A DNA stretch of 58,000 nucleotides from Gnetum montanum (taxonomy: Eukaryota > Streptophyta > Gnetopsida > Gnetales > Gnetaceae), in contig MNCI01005943.1 of assembly GCA_015680685.1 (NCBI GenBank), positions 427,451 to 485,450 of the forward strand, in the 5' to 3' direction. The notes under the pieces are model-generated. The model searched no databases, was not told the origin of the DNA, and saw nothing but the letters and a program-made list of their open reading frames with translations. The first letter of the stretch is position 1. Every line of letters begins with the position of its first letter. A program made the translations under genes and the position numbers. Shown here one piece after another: positions 45,511 through 56,850 of this stretch.

Positions 45511-47700
45511 ATGTCTCCTTCTTCATACGAAAGTGTTTCACCACCTAGGTCTGATACAAGGAACAATCAGAGGCATAGTACACATGATAATCTACCAGTC
45601 CCTCAATAGTTTTGCATGGTATATGTTCATCCCCACAAGTATATACCAAACTTTTCCTTTATCCTCCACCAAGATGAACAACTGTGTTGGCAAGATTTAC
45701 AAGGTAACATAGTGTTACCTCCTAATCGTTCAGTCCCAGACATGCTTCTTCGTGATCTCACATGAATTAGCATGCAACACTTACAGCAAAGTACATTGTG
45801 CATGATCATGACTCGAGAGAGTATTGACCCATGGAGGCACAACGTCAAAGGTACTTACAATAGAAGATACATCATGAATCCGTGAAGGAAAAGTTGTCGC
45901 AGAACTTCCCACATGTCCTAAGTGAAAATGAGGGTGGTGAACTTGCCTTAGGCAATCGCCCACATAATGATGTTCCTCCCGTTGACTTCGGTCAAGGGGT
46001 TTTGTATCAAAATATTTACTCAACTATCCATAACCCAAATTCTGGTACTGACAGACACAAAGGGATTGAAAAAGGAACATGAACACATGACAAAGATGGA
46101 TATTTTGATTGTAACCGCAATCGGGACCGCGACCACTAAATAGAAGGAAGTAGACACCAACATGGTGATGATCCTCCTTCTTCTTTACCTTCATTGTCTC
46201 TTTCACCATCTCCTTTAGGATCTAGACGTAGTCACAAGGAAAAATTTCATGAGGATAAAGTAGGTGAAATAGGAGTCATAGACAAAATAGTCAAGAAAGA
46301 GGACAACAACACTCTAGAGAAACACACTGTGAAAGAAGGGAGAGTAGGGAAAAAAATAGGCATCATAGATCCACAGACAGGATAATCATGATGAACCCCT
46401 ACTCACTACTCAAAGTATGCTAGACATTACTAAGGCTATTAGAATCCCAAAAAGGCACCAAAAAGATAATAGGATCAAGAGATTAGACATGAACAACATC
46501 CCATGAATTGAATGGGGGTACAACGCTGATCCTCAAAATCATTTACAAGCATTTCATGATGCATGTGCCTTACAAAACATAGAAAGCAAATGGTAAAAAC
46601 TTAAGTTGTTCCCACATACACTACTCAAAGAAGCGGAGAGCTAGTATTGGTCCTTAGAATCGAAATCCATTCGTAGGTGGAGTACCATGTCAGAATTGTC
46701 CAACGATAAGTACCAAACGTACTCCCGAGTGTTCAACCTACAAAAGAAAATCCAATGATAGAAACAAGGAAGCCATAAACCCTTGGATGCTACCATGGGC
46801 CACTATTATGCACTGTTACATCGTTGTCCTGGCCATCGTTATTCGTAGAGGGATCAACTACGCCATCTCGTAGATGGGCTTAGGCATGAAACACGAAGAA
46901 CCCTTAGGACATATGCCCAAGGGAGGCTATCTGAGCTTAGGACCCATCAAGTTTAAAGATTATTGGAGCAAGTTGCTAAAAAAGAAGGTGAGCTAAGGAA
47001 AAGAGAGAGTGTAAAGGAATATAATAGAGACCCTTTCCTCCGAAAGAGGGAAGTAAGATTCTATGAAGATGAAGAAGAGTCACCACTCGAAGAGATGGTG
47101 AATAGGAAAACCTTGCCTATCCAAAAATTAGCATCGAAAGTATCAGCAAAGGTAGATCAAATGTGGGATTCCCTAGATGATAGATTTCAAACCATTCTTA
47201 AAATAGTAGAGGAGTCTAGAGAGCAAGGTAGTGATTTTGAAAAAAGAAAAAAGAGAGAAACTGAACATGCACATAACAAGGGTAAGGGCAAAGTTTCCAT
47301 TATCAAGGAGGTTGTGAATTCAAATACGGACAATGATAGTGGACGCAAGATATGCCAATATGACCATCCTAAGGGATGTTACCCTATAATTTTACATCTA
47401 TAAGAGTATGAGGTGTATGCACTCAACCCACAATTAAACAAAAGGCAAACACCCCGAAGGTTACCTTATCCTCAAGGTAACTCAAGATAGTTTCACCAAC
47501 CCTTAACGTATTATCCAAGTGTAACTCCACGACAATCGATCGAGTAGTATCAAGACTAGGACTCCTTCTCCTAGGGGTGATATTCCACAAACATACCATC
47601 CTTCTCATCTAGCTGCACCTCTTCCACCTTTAACTCCATTACCACCTACTTCAGCTATGCAATGTGAACTCCCTACCTAGCTGCAAGAACATAATGCCAC
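45511..47700 (+). pseudogene. gag: E5 gag
   Basis: The ATG at 45511 opens MSPSSYESVSPP. The N-terminal block (VHPHKYIPNFSF, QDLQGNIVLPPN) matches E2. The ATG-containing SMLDITKAIRIPKR block at 46414 leads into Retrotrans_gag (46413-46760), where four stops correspond to Arg, Gln or Trp codons of E2. The clean part 46963-47403 holds the Glu-rich segment and ICQYDHPKGCYP, in which the first cysteine of the E2 motif is Arg. From 45511 to 47403 all blocks stay in one frame. A deletion near 47550, relative to the Pro/Gln/Tyr-rich tail of E2, then shifts the frame. About a dozen stops in all. Confidence 0.82.
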
Positions 47701-48640
47701 AAGGGTTGTTAACCCTCAACCTACTATTGGTTCTGACAACCGCATGAAGAAAAGACTTTTCTTTAGAACCAAGAGTCCAACTAAGCCCTTGCAACCACAA
47801 GTAGTTGATTCTTCAACCACCTTACTATCACTTGAAGCTTCAGAGCTTCCTTCAACCCAAAAATTATTCTCAACACATACGGTCATGTTAACTCATGTCG
47901 TCATCGATTAGATAAAAGCTTTCCATCTTCCTAGAAAATTCTCTGATTCTGGAAGTCCTTTGATATATCTACAAGTTGTTGGAAATGAGTCGTGCAAAGC
48001 TCTTTTGGATTTAGGTTCTAGTGTCAACTTAATTTCTCAAGAAATGTACAAGGCCTAGAACCTGCCTCTACTAGAAAAGAGTAACATTCATTTAGATTTG
48101 ACCAACCAGTCCATCACTGTCCCATTGTGACTAGTGGAGGACATTGTCACCACTGTTTGTGGGTGGTCATATCTAGCTGACTTCCTAGTGATTCAAGTGA
48201 ACAATAGTAAGGGGGACTTCCGAATCATAATGGGAAGAGTATGGCTAAGCACAATTGATGTGCACCTAGGAATCCATGATCTTTCTCTGGAAAAATATCA
48301 AAGGAAAATACATTTGGAAAGATTCATAAGAAGAAATTTCCATGCATCGCATACAGTGACACAGGATGTAATTGCGTGCAAAAGTCATGGTTTGTACAAC
48401 GTTTAACATTGCCTGCATGTAATCAATGTGCACAAGTGACTAATATACAAAGATGCCTATATGCAGTAGCCATAAGACAAGAAGGCACCCAATGGCTAAC
48501 AGCGGATCAAGAGAGAAGTTCAACTATATGCATGGAACCAACTAAGGGTTTGACTTGTACTTACATTGATAGCATAAACACATTAGAGAAATTCCATCGT
48601 CAACTTCCAAGTCTTGACCTTGAAAATATCAACTAGGGGA
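47701..48640 (+). pseudogene. E5 protease region
   Basis: The active-site triad reads DLG (48008-48016) where E2 has DSG, one C to T change. The second block IIMGRVWLS is near 48227. An in-frame TAG precedes the domain at the same codon as in E2 (VID-stop-IKAF here, VTD-stop-IKVG there). A frameshift around 48400 leads into the RT frame. The C-terminal linker ends FHRQLPSLDLENIN, the point at which E2 is deleted. Confidence 0.78.
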
Positions 48641-50160
48641 AGTTGAAAATCCCTGATAAGTTTAAGCAAGAGCTCCTTGAGCTAAAACCATTACCGACCA
48701 GCATGGACTACACGTTTCTTAAAAATGGAAAATCGGTAATTATTAATGTGAAGCTTACTCATCAACAAAAAGAAAGATTGTTGAAAGTGATAAATAAATG
48801 GTCGAAAGCCTTCACTTGGTCATATCTTGAATTAACTAGAATAGATCCTAGGATATGCCAACATAGAATTTACACTGACCCCTCAATGAAGCCTCAAAGA
48901 TAATCGTAGAGGTGATTGAACCCAAAGCTGAAGCAAGTAGTTAAGGAAGAAATTGAATAGCTTCTAAAAGTTGGGTTCATCTACCCCATTGCTAATAGCC
49001 AATGGGTTAGCCCCTTATTTATAGTGCCCAAAAAGGGAGGCAAATAGAGGATGTGCATAGATTTCAAGCTACTAAACATGGAAACATTCAAGGACCACTT
49101 TTCGTTGTCATTCATTCACCAAGTCTTAAACACCATCGTAGGGCATTGCTACTATAGTTTTCTAGATGGGTACAATGGGTACAACAAAATACAAATAGCC
49201 CCAAAAGACCAAGCCAACACTAGGTTCACTAGTCCTTGGGGAACATTTACATACAAACAAATGTCGTTTGGCTTGTGTAATGCACCTTCAACGTTTCAAT
49301 GATTAGTTCTAAGCATATTTCGACAACAAATAGGAAACGGTGTGGAGGTCTTCATGGGTGACTTCTCCACCTACAGAGCAAACTTTGATCAAGCCTTGGA
49401 CTAGTTAGAGCAAGTATTAAAATGATCTGTAGAAACCAATTTAAGTCTCAATTGGCAAAAAAGCCATTTGATGGTCCAAGAAGGCATCGTAATAGGGCAT
49501 AAAATTTCATGAACAAGGATAGAGATAGACCCCCAAAAGATCAAAATTATCCAAGGAATTACCCATCAACCAGAAACTGTAAAAGATATCTAGTCATTCC
49601 TTGGACACACTAGCTACTATACAAGGTTTATTGAGAACTTTTCAAAGGTTGCACAACCATTGGTTGAACTAATGAAAAAGGAAGTACCTTTCAAATGGAC
49701 CAGGGAATGCGAACTAGCTTTCCAAACTTTAAAACAGAAACTAGTAGAAACCCCTATCCTACAAGCTCCTAATTAGTCCAAGCCATTCCACATAATGACT
49801 GATGTGTCCAACTATGCTTTAGGAGTTGTACTTACATAGTTAGATGATCAAAAATATCCTTATTACATCCACTATACAAGTAGAAGTATTGCTAGTACAC
49901 AACTTAACTACACTACAATAGAGAAAGAATTAATGGTTGTAGTGTTTGCACTAGAAAAATTTAGGCACTATGTCTTGGGCTATAAGGTATTCGTACACAT
50001 AGATCATAGTGCAATAAGGTTCCTAATGAATAAACCAACAGTAAGCCTTCGCATCATACGATAGCTTGTAATCTTACAAGAGTTTGATCTTACGATGATC
50101 GATTGTAAAGGCACCGAAAATGTAGTTGCTGATCATTTATCTCAATTGCAATGGGACAAC
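48641..50160 (+). pseudogene. E5 reverse transcriptase and RNase H
   Basis: RT: KVGFIYPIANSQWVSPLFIV (48970-49030), VPKKGG, MCIDFKLLN (49051), FLDGYNGYNKIQIAP (about 49160), FGLCNAPSTFQ (49268). The catalytic box FMDD is FMGD (49351-49362), an Asp to Gly change that should abolish polymerisation. RNase H: FHIMTDVSNYALGVVL (49788), then YTTIEKELMVVVFALEKFRHY (about 49910) and FVHIDHSAIRFLM (49990), ending with GTENVVADHLSQL. The frame is continuous from about 48376 into integrase apart from stops. In the family this enzyme copies the RNA into DNA and removes the RNA strand. Confidence 0.88.
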
Positions 50161-51530
50161 AAAGAGGATGAGTATCCGATTTCTAATTATTTCCCAAATG
50201 AACCCATCTTTGCAGGTGTAGTGAATAATCAATTAACCACAAAGACAAACTGGTATAGTAGTATTCTCACCTATCTCCTTACAAAACAAACACCACAAGG
50301 GTTTGATGCTAAAAAGAAACAACAATTTCTTCACCGAGCCAAGTATTTTATAGAAATCAATGGAAAACTTTACAAAGTATGTCCTAATGGCTTGTTTTGA
50401 TGCTATGTTCCCAATGTAGATCAACTATGAGTTCTCCAAGACACTCATGAGGGTCCTTGTGGGGGTCATTACACTAGGAGATGAACAGCCATTAAGATCT
50501 TACTTGCAGGATATTATTGGCCTACATTATTCTAGGTCACCCATCATTTCATCCAATCTTATAAGCACTATTAGCATGATGGGGGGATGACTACTAGAAT
50601 GGAGGGTCCAAAACAATGGATTCAACCTTTAGAACCCTTCGATATTTGGGGAATTGATTTTATGAGGCTGATTAAACCAATGTCCAATGGAAAAGATTAT
50701 ATTATTGTTGTCATTGATTACCTTACAAAATGAGCATAAGTAGCTAATATTAAGGATTTTACATCATCTACAGCTACACAATTTGTTCAACAAGAAATCG
50801 TAAATAGGTTTGGTGTGCCTCATGCACTTATTTTAAACAATGGTACATACTTCACAAGTGCGACTTTTTGAAAATTAATGCAAAGCTTAGGGGTTGAGCA
50901 CAAACTAACTACACCATATCACCCCCAAGTGAATAGTCAAGCCAAAGTTACCAACAAGGAGATTACAAAGATATTGACAAGAACCATTAGCAAGTTTAGG
51001 TGAAACTAGAGCACTAAACTGAATGATGCTATTTGGGCATACCGCTCCAAATGGAAACTCCCTATAGGCTACTCTCCCTATGAGTTAGTGTATGGTAAAT
51101 TACCAATCCTTCCCATTCAAACTGAGCTTCGTACACTATCCATAGCATGTGACCTCAACCTTCACCTTGATCTGGCATAAAAAAATGGTTGATGATCCTT
51201 AACATGCTAGATGAGAACCAATTGGCTACCCTATCATCTAACGAATTGCATAAGGCCTTCAATAAACAATGTCATGACCTAAGAATTAGGAAAGTTAAAT
51301 ATCAATTAGGAGATAAGGTTCTCTATTGGAATCCCACACGTGCCACAATGTACGAAATTTCAAATGCTATGGGAAGGACCTTATGTCATTCATGAAACTT
51401 TTCCTTCAGGGGCCATGATGATATACAAACCTGAGAGCCCAAATAAGAAACTGTTAGTCAACTTCCAATAAACCAAACCTTTCCATGATCTTAGAATAGC
51501 TAGTACTCATACTACCTCTGTTGGTGGATA
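50161..51530 (+). pseudogene. E5 integrase
   Basis: The zinc-binding part reads THEGPCGGHYTRR then SYKHYQ-like sequence (50440-50575), with the second Cys pair changed to Tyr. Core: IWGIDFM (first Asp, 50647), ILNNGTYF (second Asp changed to Asn, about 50832) and SQAKVTNKEI (catalytic Glu changed to Lys, about 50940). C-terminus: LGDKVLYWNP (51310) and WEGPYVI (51370), a GPY module. Changes in the catalytic residues are all G to A. The enzyme would join cDNA ends to the target and produce the 5-bp duplication; this copy is inactive. Confidence 0.85.
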
Positions 51531-53493
51531 ACCTTGCTCGCTATTTCAGATCTCCTCCTTCCAACTCAGTCATGGGGGAGATGGCCACCTATGCCAACCA
51601 TTCTAGGCCCTCAACCCTTTTTATATATTTTTTTTACATATTATTATTTTACACATTTCTTTAATCTTTCTTATTTTTGTGTTACATCATCATTCACATT
51701 TATACTATTTCTTTATTTGGTTAATTTCCTTTCATTCATCATACAATAAGTGCTCTTGATGGTGGATTGAATTATATACTATTGATTGCTAATGTTTAGT
51801 TTTTACCTCTGAAATATGATGCTAATATTATGATATGGTTTTTTTGATAAAACAGGTAATGAGCCCACGTCGTCCATTCATCCATTCAACTTTGTGGTCT
51901 CCCTTGGCTTGGAACTATACAATCCCTTTTTTCTAATCAACTTCTTAAAAAATTGGTGGCTTGGTATTTTTAAAACTAAAGGAATGACTCAATGGTTGAA
52001 AAGGATGTGACTTCAAGGGGATTTGATGCATTTGTGTTGGCCATTCTCTTGGGTCTTTGGATGCATTTTCTTGGGTCTTCCATCATTCTTCCATCGATCA
52101 AATATCAAGAAGCTAAGTGAATAAAAATAAGTCTTTGCATGGTGTGGTTCTCACAAAAAAAAATTTAAAAAGTGGGAATTCAAAGCACACCCCTTAGACA
52201 TAATAAAGCAATATGGGCTACTAGCACTAGTTATGGCACTAGACATGTTACCCATGCCTGAAGGTTTCCTCTAACTACGGCCCTTTCTTGCTTCCTACTT
52301 CTCCATCTCGCTCTCCTTCGAATGGTGGTGACTCTTTGTGAAGGCATTCTTGTTGTTTCAAGAGGATGGATTGGCCAAGTGTATTGATGTAAGATCACTG
52401 AGTGTAGTTGGTTTGAGTCCGAATTTGGAATGAGTTCTACTCAGTCACATTAACCATGACATACACAAGGGACTTTACACAACTTTGCTCTTGGGATTCC
52501 ATTCCATTTCTACTCTCCATATTTCTTTTCATTTTCCATCTCATTGTCAGTTTTATAATTAGTCCATATCTTGACTGATGCATTATTTTTCCTTGGTAAA
52601 TTCTTGTGGGTAAGTTTTTAAATCTTGCTTCCAAATGACATTCCTAAAGCCTATGGACTCTTTGGTTTGTGGGTTTGTTAGGGCATAAAGGGCATGAGCC
52701 TGCTTTGTGGAGGACCCACTGGCATTCTTTTTTGGTGCAATTGTTAACTTCTTTTCCTTAACATTCTCTGCAATTAACCATTTCTTGTTTCATCCCCATC
52801 TTTAACATTTACTTTATTGGTGTTGCCATTGTTTTTTTTTTCCATCTTTCTTGTTCCTTATATTTTTCCATCTTATTTCTACCAGAGGTTCGCTCTTAGT
52901 CGTGGGGGCCCTGGCACAAATTTTTCAATTTCTCCATTCTACTACTTGCCTAACCCCTACACCTTGGGTAGTTATCAATAATAAACCTCTAGCCCAGTTC
53001 TGCCATAACCACAACCCAACCAATTCGCTTTTTATCAAGGAAAGGTATCAATTGCATTGTGTCTTACTTATCCTTGCTCATTTGTGACTGTGTTGTGTGC
53101 ACAGATGGCAATTACATGAACTATGGACTAGGATAGGAGGAAGCACTTGGGATGGACTAGAGCTCAAACATTTACCCCAGGAAAAATTTTGGTCACATGG
53201 CTATGGATAAAAAATGGAGGGCACAATCGTGGCATTGGCAACAACATGCCTCATTTTCTTTTCTCCCTCTTTCTCTTCAAGCTGTCAAGTAAAGGTCTAG
53301 ATGTCATCCATGTACAGTGTTCACCATAAAGGGTGTGAACATCAATGTTGTAATATGTTTCTCGATCTGTTCACCAGGCACTTTGAGTTTGTTATTCCCT
53401 ATCGTTGTCAGTTCTCATTTAGTCAATAATCCCATACCTTCCTAATATTTTGTAAGGAACTCGAGGATGAGTTTTCATTCAGTCGTGGGAGTA
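51531..53493 (+). other. E5 3' non-coding region with three polypurine-like words
   Basis: No reading frame of note. CAGTCATGGGGGAG (51567-51580), TAGTCGTGGGGGCC (52897-52910) and CAGTCGTGGGAGTA (53480-53493) are copies of one word; the last ends exactly at the 3' LTR and is the polypurine tract. It corresponds to 5300-6790 of E2 on the opposite strand. Confidence 0.75.
53480..53493 (+). other. E5 polypurine tract
   Basis: CAGTCGTGGGAGTA directly abuts the LTR at 53494. Confidence 0.65.
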
Positions 53494-54303
53494 TGATAAG
53501 CCATGATATGGCGTCTGTGATATCATGGCCTTCCATGTGATATCACGTATGCGATATCGTGGCCTACCTTGTTGCCTATAAATAAGAGGTGGGTGGACTT
53601 GGTTTGCATAGTTAGTCTTAGTCCCTTACCCAAACTCTTGCCTTTTCTCCCTCTCAAAGTTAGAATTCTTTCTACATCCTTGTAGTAGGAGTCATAAAGT
53701 GAATGGATCTTTATTCAAGCATTGTGTACCTAAGCACACCTTGTGTACGGAAATAAAGATGAACTTTGTGATAAACCTTGCAACATTCAGAATAGATTAA
53801 TTAATGTTAATTACTATTACTTAATTCTTTTCTTACTTAATTAATAATTCTCTCTCACCCTACAACTCTCCTAAGTAAGCACACATAGTATGATCACTTC
53901 AAGCATGCGTGTAACACTTGGTAACCTAGTAACGATTACTGTTTGCTAATCCTAGTAGTGTGCACTAGTTCAGGATGTGTATGGCAAGTGAGAACAGATA
54001 CTATTGTTTGGATCAGCTAGAGCCTAGTTAATAAGTAGTCAAATTAAATTAGTTACTTAGTTATCTCTCTCCTCAATTATTAGCAGTAGGACATAAAAAC
54101 ACAAAAAAGTGTAAAAATCATATGCCTCTAGTTTACTTAACCATACAATCATGACCTACAAGTAAGCTTGGGAAGACAACAATTCATCAACCCATTCTTG
54201 TTCCATAAAGGCGCATAAGAACTTAGTCCTTGGAATTCAACCGAATCATGCGTGAACGCTCATATTCGTATGGTTGAGCATAGGGATACCTCACCACTCA
54301 TCA
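53494..54303 (+). repeat. E5 3' LTR (810 bp)
   Basis: Starts TGATAAG and ends CTCATCA. Dyads: GATATG 53505-53510 with GATATC 53519-53524, and GATATC 53539-53544 with GATATC 53553-53558; both spacers are 8 nt. TATAAATA at 53577-53584 is 18 nt from the last site. Followed by CATTA. Confidence 0.95.
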
Positions 54304-54388
54304 CATTAAAACAAAATAACAAATAATAAACACAACTTAACCTAAATAAAGATAATCAAAACATAAAGCAAAAATAATAAACCATAAG

Positions 54389-54770
54389 GACAATAAGCAT
54401 TAAAAAAAAGATAATGATGATAAGGGCAAAGCTAGAAACAAGTTCAACAAGAAACTAAAAAAGCTACAAAAGGACAAGAAGAAGAATAAAGAAGATTACA
54501 AGGACAAATATAAAGTTAAAAATCATTTAAAAATAGTACAGTAAATAAAAAAACATAGAGCAAAGAAAGGTAAAGTAGTTAAAAAGGAAACAAGCCATAA
54601 GAAAGTGAAGGAAAGAAAAAGAAAGAAATAGTAAAGAAAAGGCTAATGTATAGGCAACTACACCAACAATAAACTAGATTAGATATAATATTATATGCTA
54701 AAATGGTCAAGAGTGAGAATATAAATTCCAAATTCTTATTTTATGAATGATTAACATGAACATCAGCACA
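54389..54770 (+). repeat. Dispersed repeat, copy 2
   Basis: Second copy of the repeat at 31943-32310. Confidence 0.65.
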
Positions 54771-54996
54771 CATGAACTTCTTTACCACCATTTCTGATCT
54801 TGGTTCAAATTGCATGCTTCAAATTTTTTCCTCTAAAAATTTTTCAACTAAGACCATGTGAGTTCAGTAGAGATCAAAAATGGTGGTATTGAAGTTCATG
54901 TACACTATTTTTCTTGTTAATCATTCATAAAGAAAGATATTGGCATTTATACTCCAACTCTCTGAAATTTTAGTATATAATATTATATCTAATCTA
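54674..54996. repeat. Long inverted repeat (hairpin)
   Basis: The arm 54674-54800 pairs with 54871-54996 around a 70-nt loop. Matching words include CTAGATTAGATATAATATTA, ATGAATGATTAAC, ACATGAACTTC and ACCACCATTT. Mismatches are scattered. It may be a foldback or MITE-like element; target duplications were not identified. Confidence 0.75.
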
Positions 54997-55280
54997 GTTG
55001 ATTAATAGTAATGATATCCTTAATCATTAGTCAAAGAAGTATCTTCATATATGGATCACATGCCTTTCTAAACACTTTTTAAAACTAGTGTCAAAAGTCT
55101 ACCTTTGAAAATGGATCACATGCCCTTCTCGTGATATATCAAGGTTAATCAATTAATTATTTATTTACTTCAACTTGAGAAAAGTTCATTTTCAAACATG
55201 GGTCACATGTATTTATAATTACTTATCGAGTAATTTTGTTCTAAGATTTATTCCCTTTTTATTTTTTTGTATCTTGTAGA
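54967..55280 (+). repeat. Direct repeat, unit 1
   Basis: Matches 55436-55750 in order: ATTTTAGTATATAATATTAT, GATCACATGCCTTTCTA/AATCACATGCCTTTCTA, TCAATTAATT, TTCTAAGATTTATTCC. Its first part overlaps the right arm of the hairpin. Confidence 0.7.
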
Positions 55281-55435
55281 TTCTATTCTTGTTAATTTTC
55301 CATAAAGCCATTTTTTGAGGCAAGGCAACTCATGGTTGGTAGCACAACCCCTACCAACAAAGTAGGGTAGATTTGACTCATAAACGAAAAGGATCTTACA
55401 ACAAAGATACTCCATTATAAAGTCATATATTAGCC

Positions 55436-55750
55436 ATTTTAGTATATAATATTATATCTAATTTATTTATTTAATAGTAATATTATCCTCAATCATTGGT
55501 TAGAGAAGCATCTTTAGATATGAATCACATGCCTTTCTAGTCACATGTTGAGACTAGTCCTAAGAACTTTTCTTTAAACATGGATTACATGCCCCTCTAG
55601 CCATATACTAAGATCAATTAATTCATTAATTAATTAACTCCTCCAACTTGATAAAAGCTCATTTTTAGACATTAGGCACATTTTTCTATTGACTTACTAA
55701 GAATTTTATTCTAAGATTTATTCCTTTTTTACCCTATATCTTGTACTTTG
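55436..55750 (+). repeat. Direct repeat, unit 2
   Basis: Second copy, 469 bp downstream of the first. Confidence 0.7.
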
Positions 55751-55790
55751 TTTAGCTAGATGTTAAAATAATGGATCTTAGAATAACATA

Positions 55791-56699
55791 TGATGGGTTG
55801 CAATTCGCTGCATCAATGAGGCATCATCGATGCAACCCCATCAACTATGCCTTATCGACGTAGCCCCATTGATGCAATGTTTCATATGTCAACATGGCCC
55901 CATCAAAACAAGGTCTATTTTTAGCTATAAATATGTGCTCACCAGCTGCATTTATATCATCAAATTTATACTACTAGCAAAGCTCTTGCAATTTTTCTAT
56001 TTGAAAGTGAAAATTTTTTCCTAAGTGTTCCTAGCAGGAGTCATTGAGTTTACAGATCTTTATTTGAGCATTGTTGTACTTGAGAATGACAATGTGCATG
56101 ACAACAAAGACAAGCTTCTTGATAAACCTTGCAGCATTCTAGATAGTTTAAATATTTATTACTACATTCAATGCTTTCAGTTGTTTATTTAATATTTTTC
56201 ATTAATTAAGCTAATTAATCAAGATAAGCTAGATAAGTTAAATACATAAGTATGACCACTTCGAGTGTAACACGTATTTGCTTCGTAATCCCAATAGCAT
56301 TATTGCTTGGTATGCCTAGTAGCGTAGCACTTGGTAACCCAATAGTGGATATGTGGGTTCAAGACATGTGCAGAAAGTGGGACCAGATGCTTATGTTAGG
56401 ACTAGTTAGAGACTAGTTAATTAGTTATATTAAATTAGTTAATCTAGTTACTTTATCTCTCTTTAAAAACCACAACCATAAAACATAAAATGATAAAAAT
56501 AATATGTCTTGATGACACTTGATCATACCTTTGTACTTCACAAGTGTAATTGAGAAGACAAAAAATGACCTCAAGGCATGATTCACTTCCTAGAAAACTA
56601 GTACACCAAAAACTATAAAGTCCATGGAATTCGACCAAGTTGTGCATGAATGCTTTGTGATTCATATGGTTGGGCATAGGGGTACCTCATTACTCTTCA
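55791..56699 (+). repeat. E6 5' LTR (909 bp) with a different U3
   Basis: Starts TGATGGG and ends CTCTTCA. TATAAATA at 55926-55933. From about 56030 on it parallels the E5 LTR (AGGAGTCAT, ATCTTTATTTGAGCATTG, GATAAACCTTGCAGCATTC). U3 lacks GATATC; instead it has CATCAATG (55811), CATCGATGC (55825), CCCATCAAC, TTATCGACG, CATTGATGC (55868) and CCCATCAAAA. Confidence 0.8.
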
Positions 56700-56700
56700 T

Positions 56701-56718
56701 TGGCACCGTTGCCAAGGA
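56701..56718 (+). other. E6 primer-binding site (tRNA-Asp type)
   Basis: TGGCACCGTTGCCAAGGA, one base after the LTR. Confidence 0.85.
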
Positions 56719-56850
56719 CATTGTCTATTGAAACATGTGCTATCTAGGTTTTGTAAACATTATTAATCTCATTGGATGAACCCAAGTCCAACATCACTCT
56801 TAAATGACATCTAATTACAAAAGCACACTGATTATTTTATTTTTTGTAAA

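Larger units (their letters stand above)
44563..54303 (+). mobile_element. E5: full-length Athila-like (Ty3/gypsy) element, decayed
   Basis: 9,741 bp with 810-bp LTRs at both ends, perfect 5-bp duplication CATTA (44558-44562 and 54304-54308), tRNA-Asp primer site, gag, protease, RT, RNase H, integrase, a 2-kb non-coding region and a polypurine tract. The domain order protease-RT-RNase H-integrase and the RT wording (HCYYSFLDGYNGYNKIQIAP) place it in the Athila/Tat branch. There is no env-like frame between integrase and the 3' LTR. LTRs differ by roughly 10% by eye, so it is much older than E2. It is the only Athila-like copy here with RT and integrase. Confidence 0.92.
54304..55790. other. 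AT-rich repeat region between E5 and E6
   Basis: No gene. Begins with the right CATTA duplication, then a dispersed repeat (54389-54770), a long inverted repeat (54674-54996) and two direct repeats (54967-55280 and 55436-55750). The last five bases before E6 are ACATA. Confidence 0.7.
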
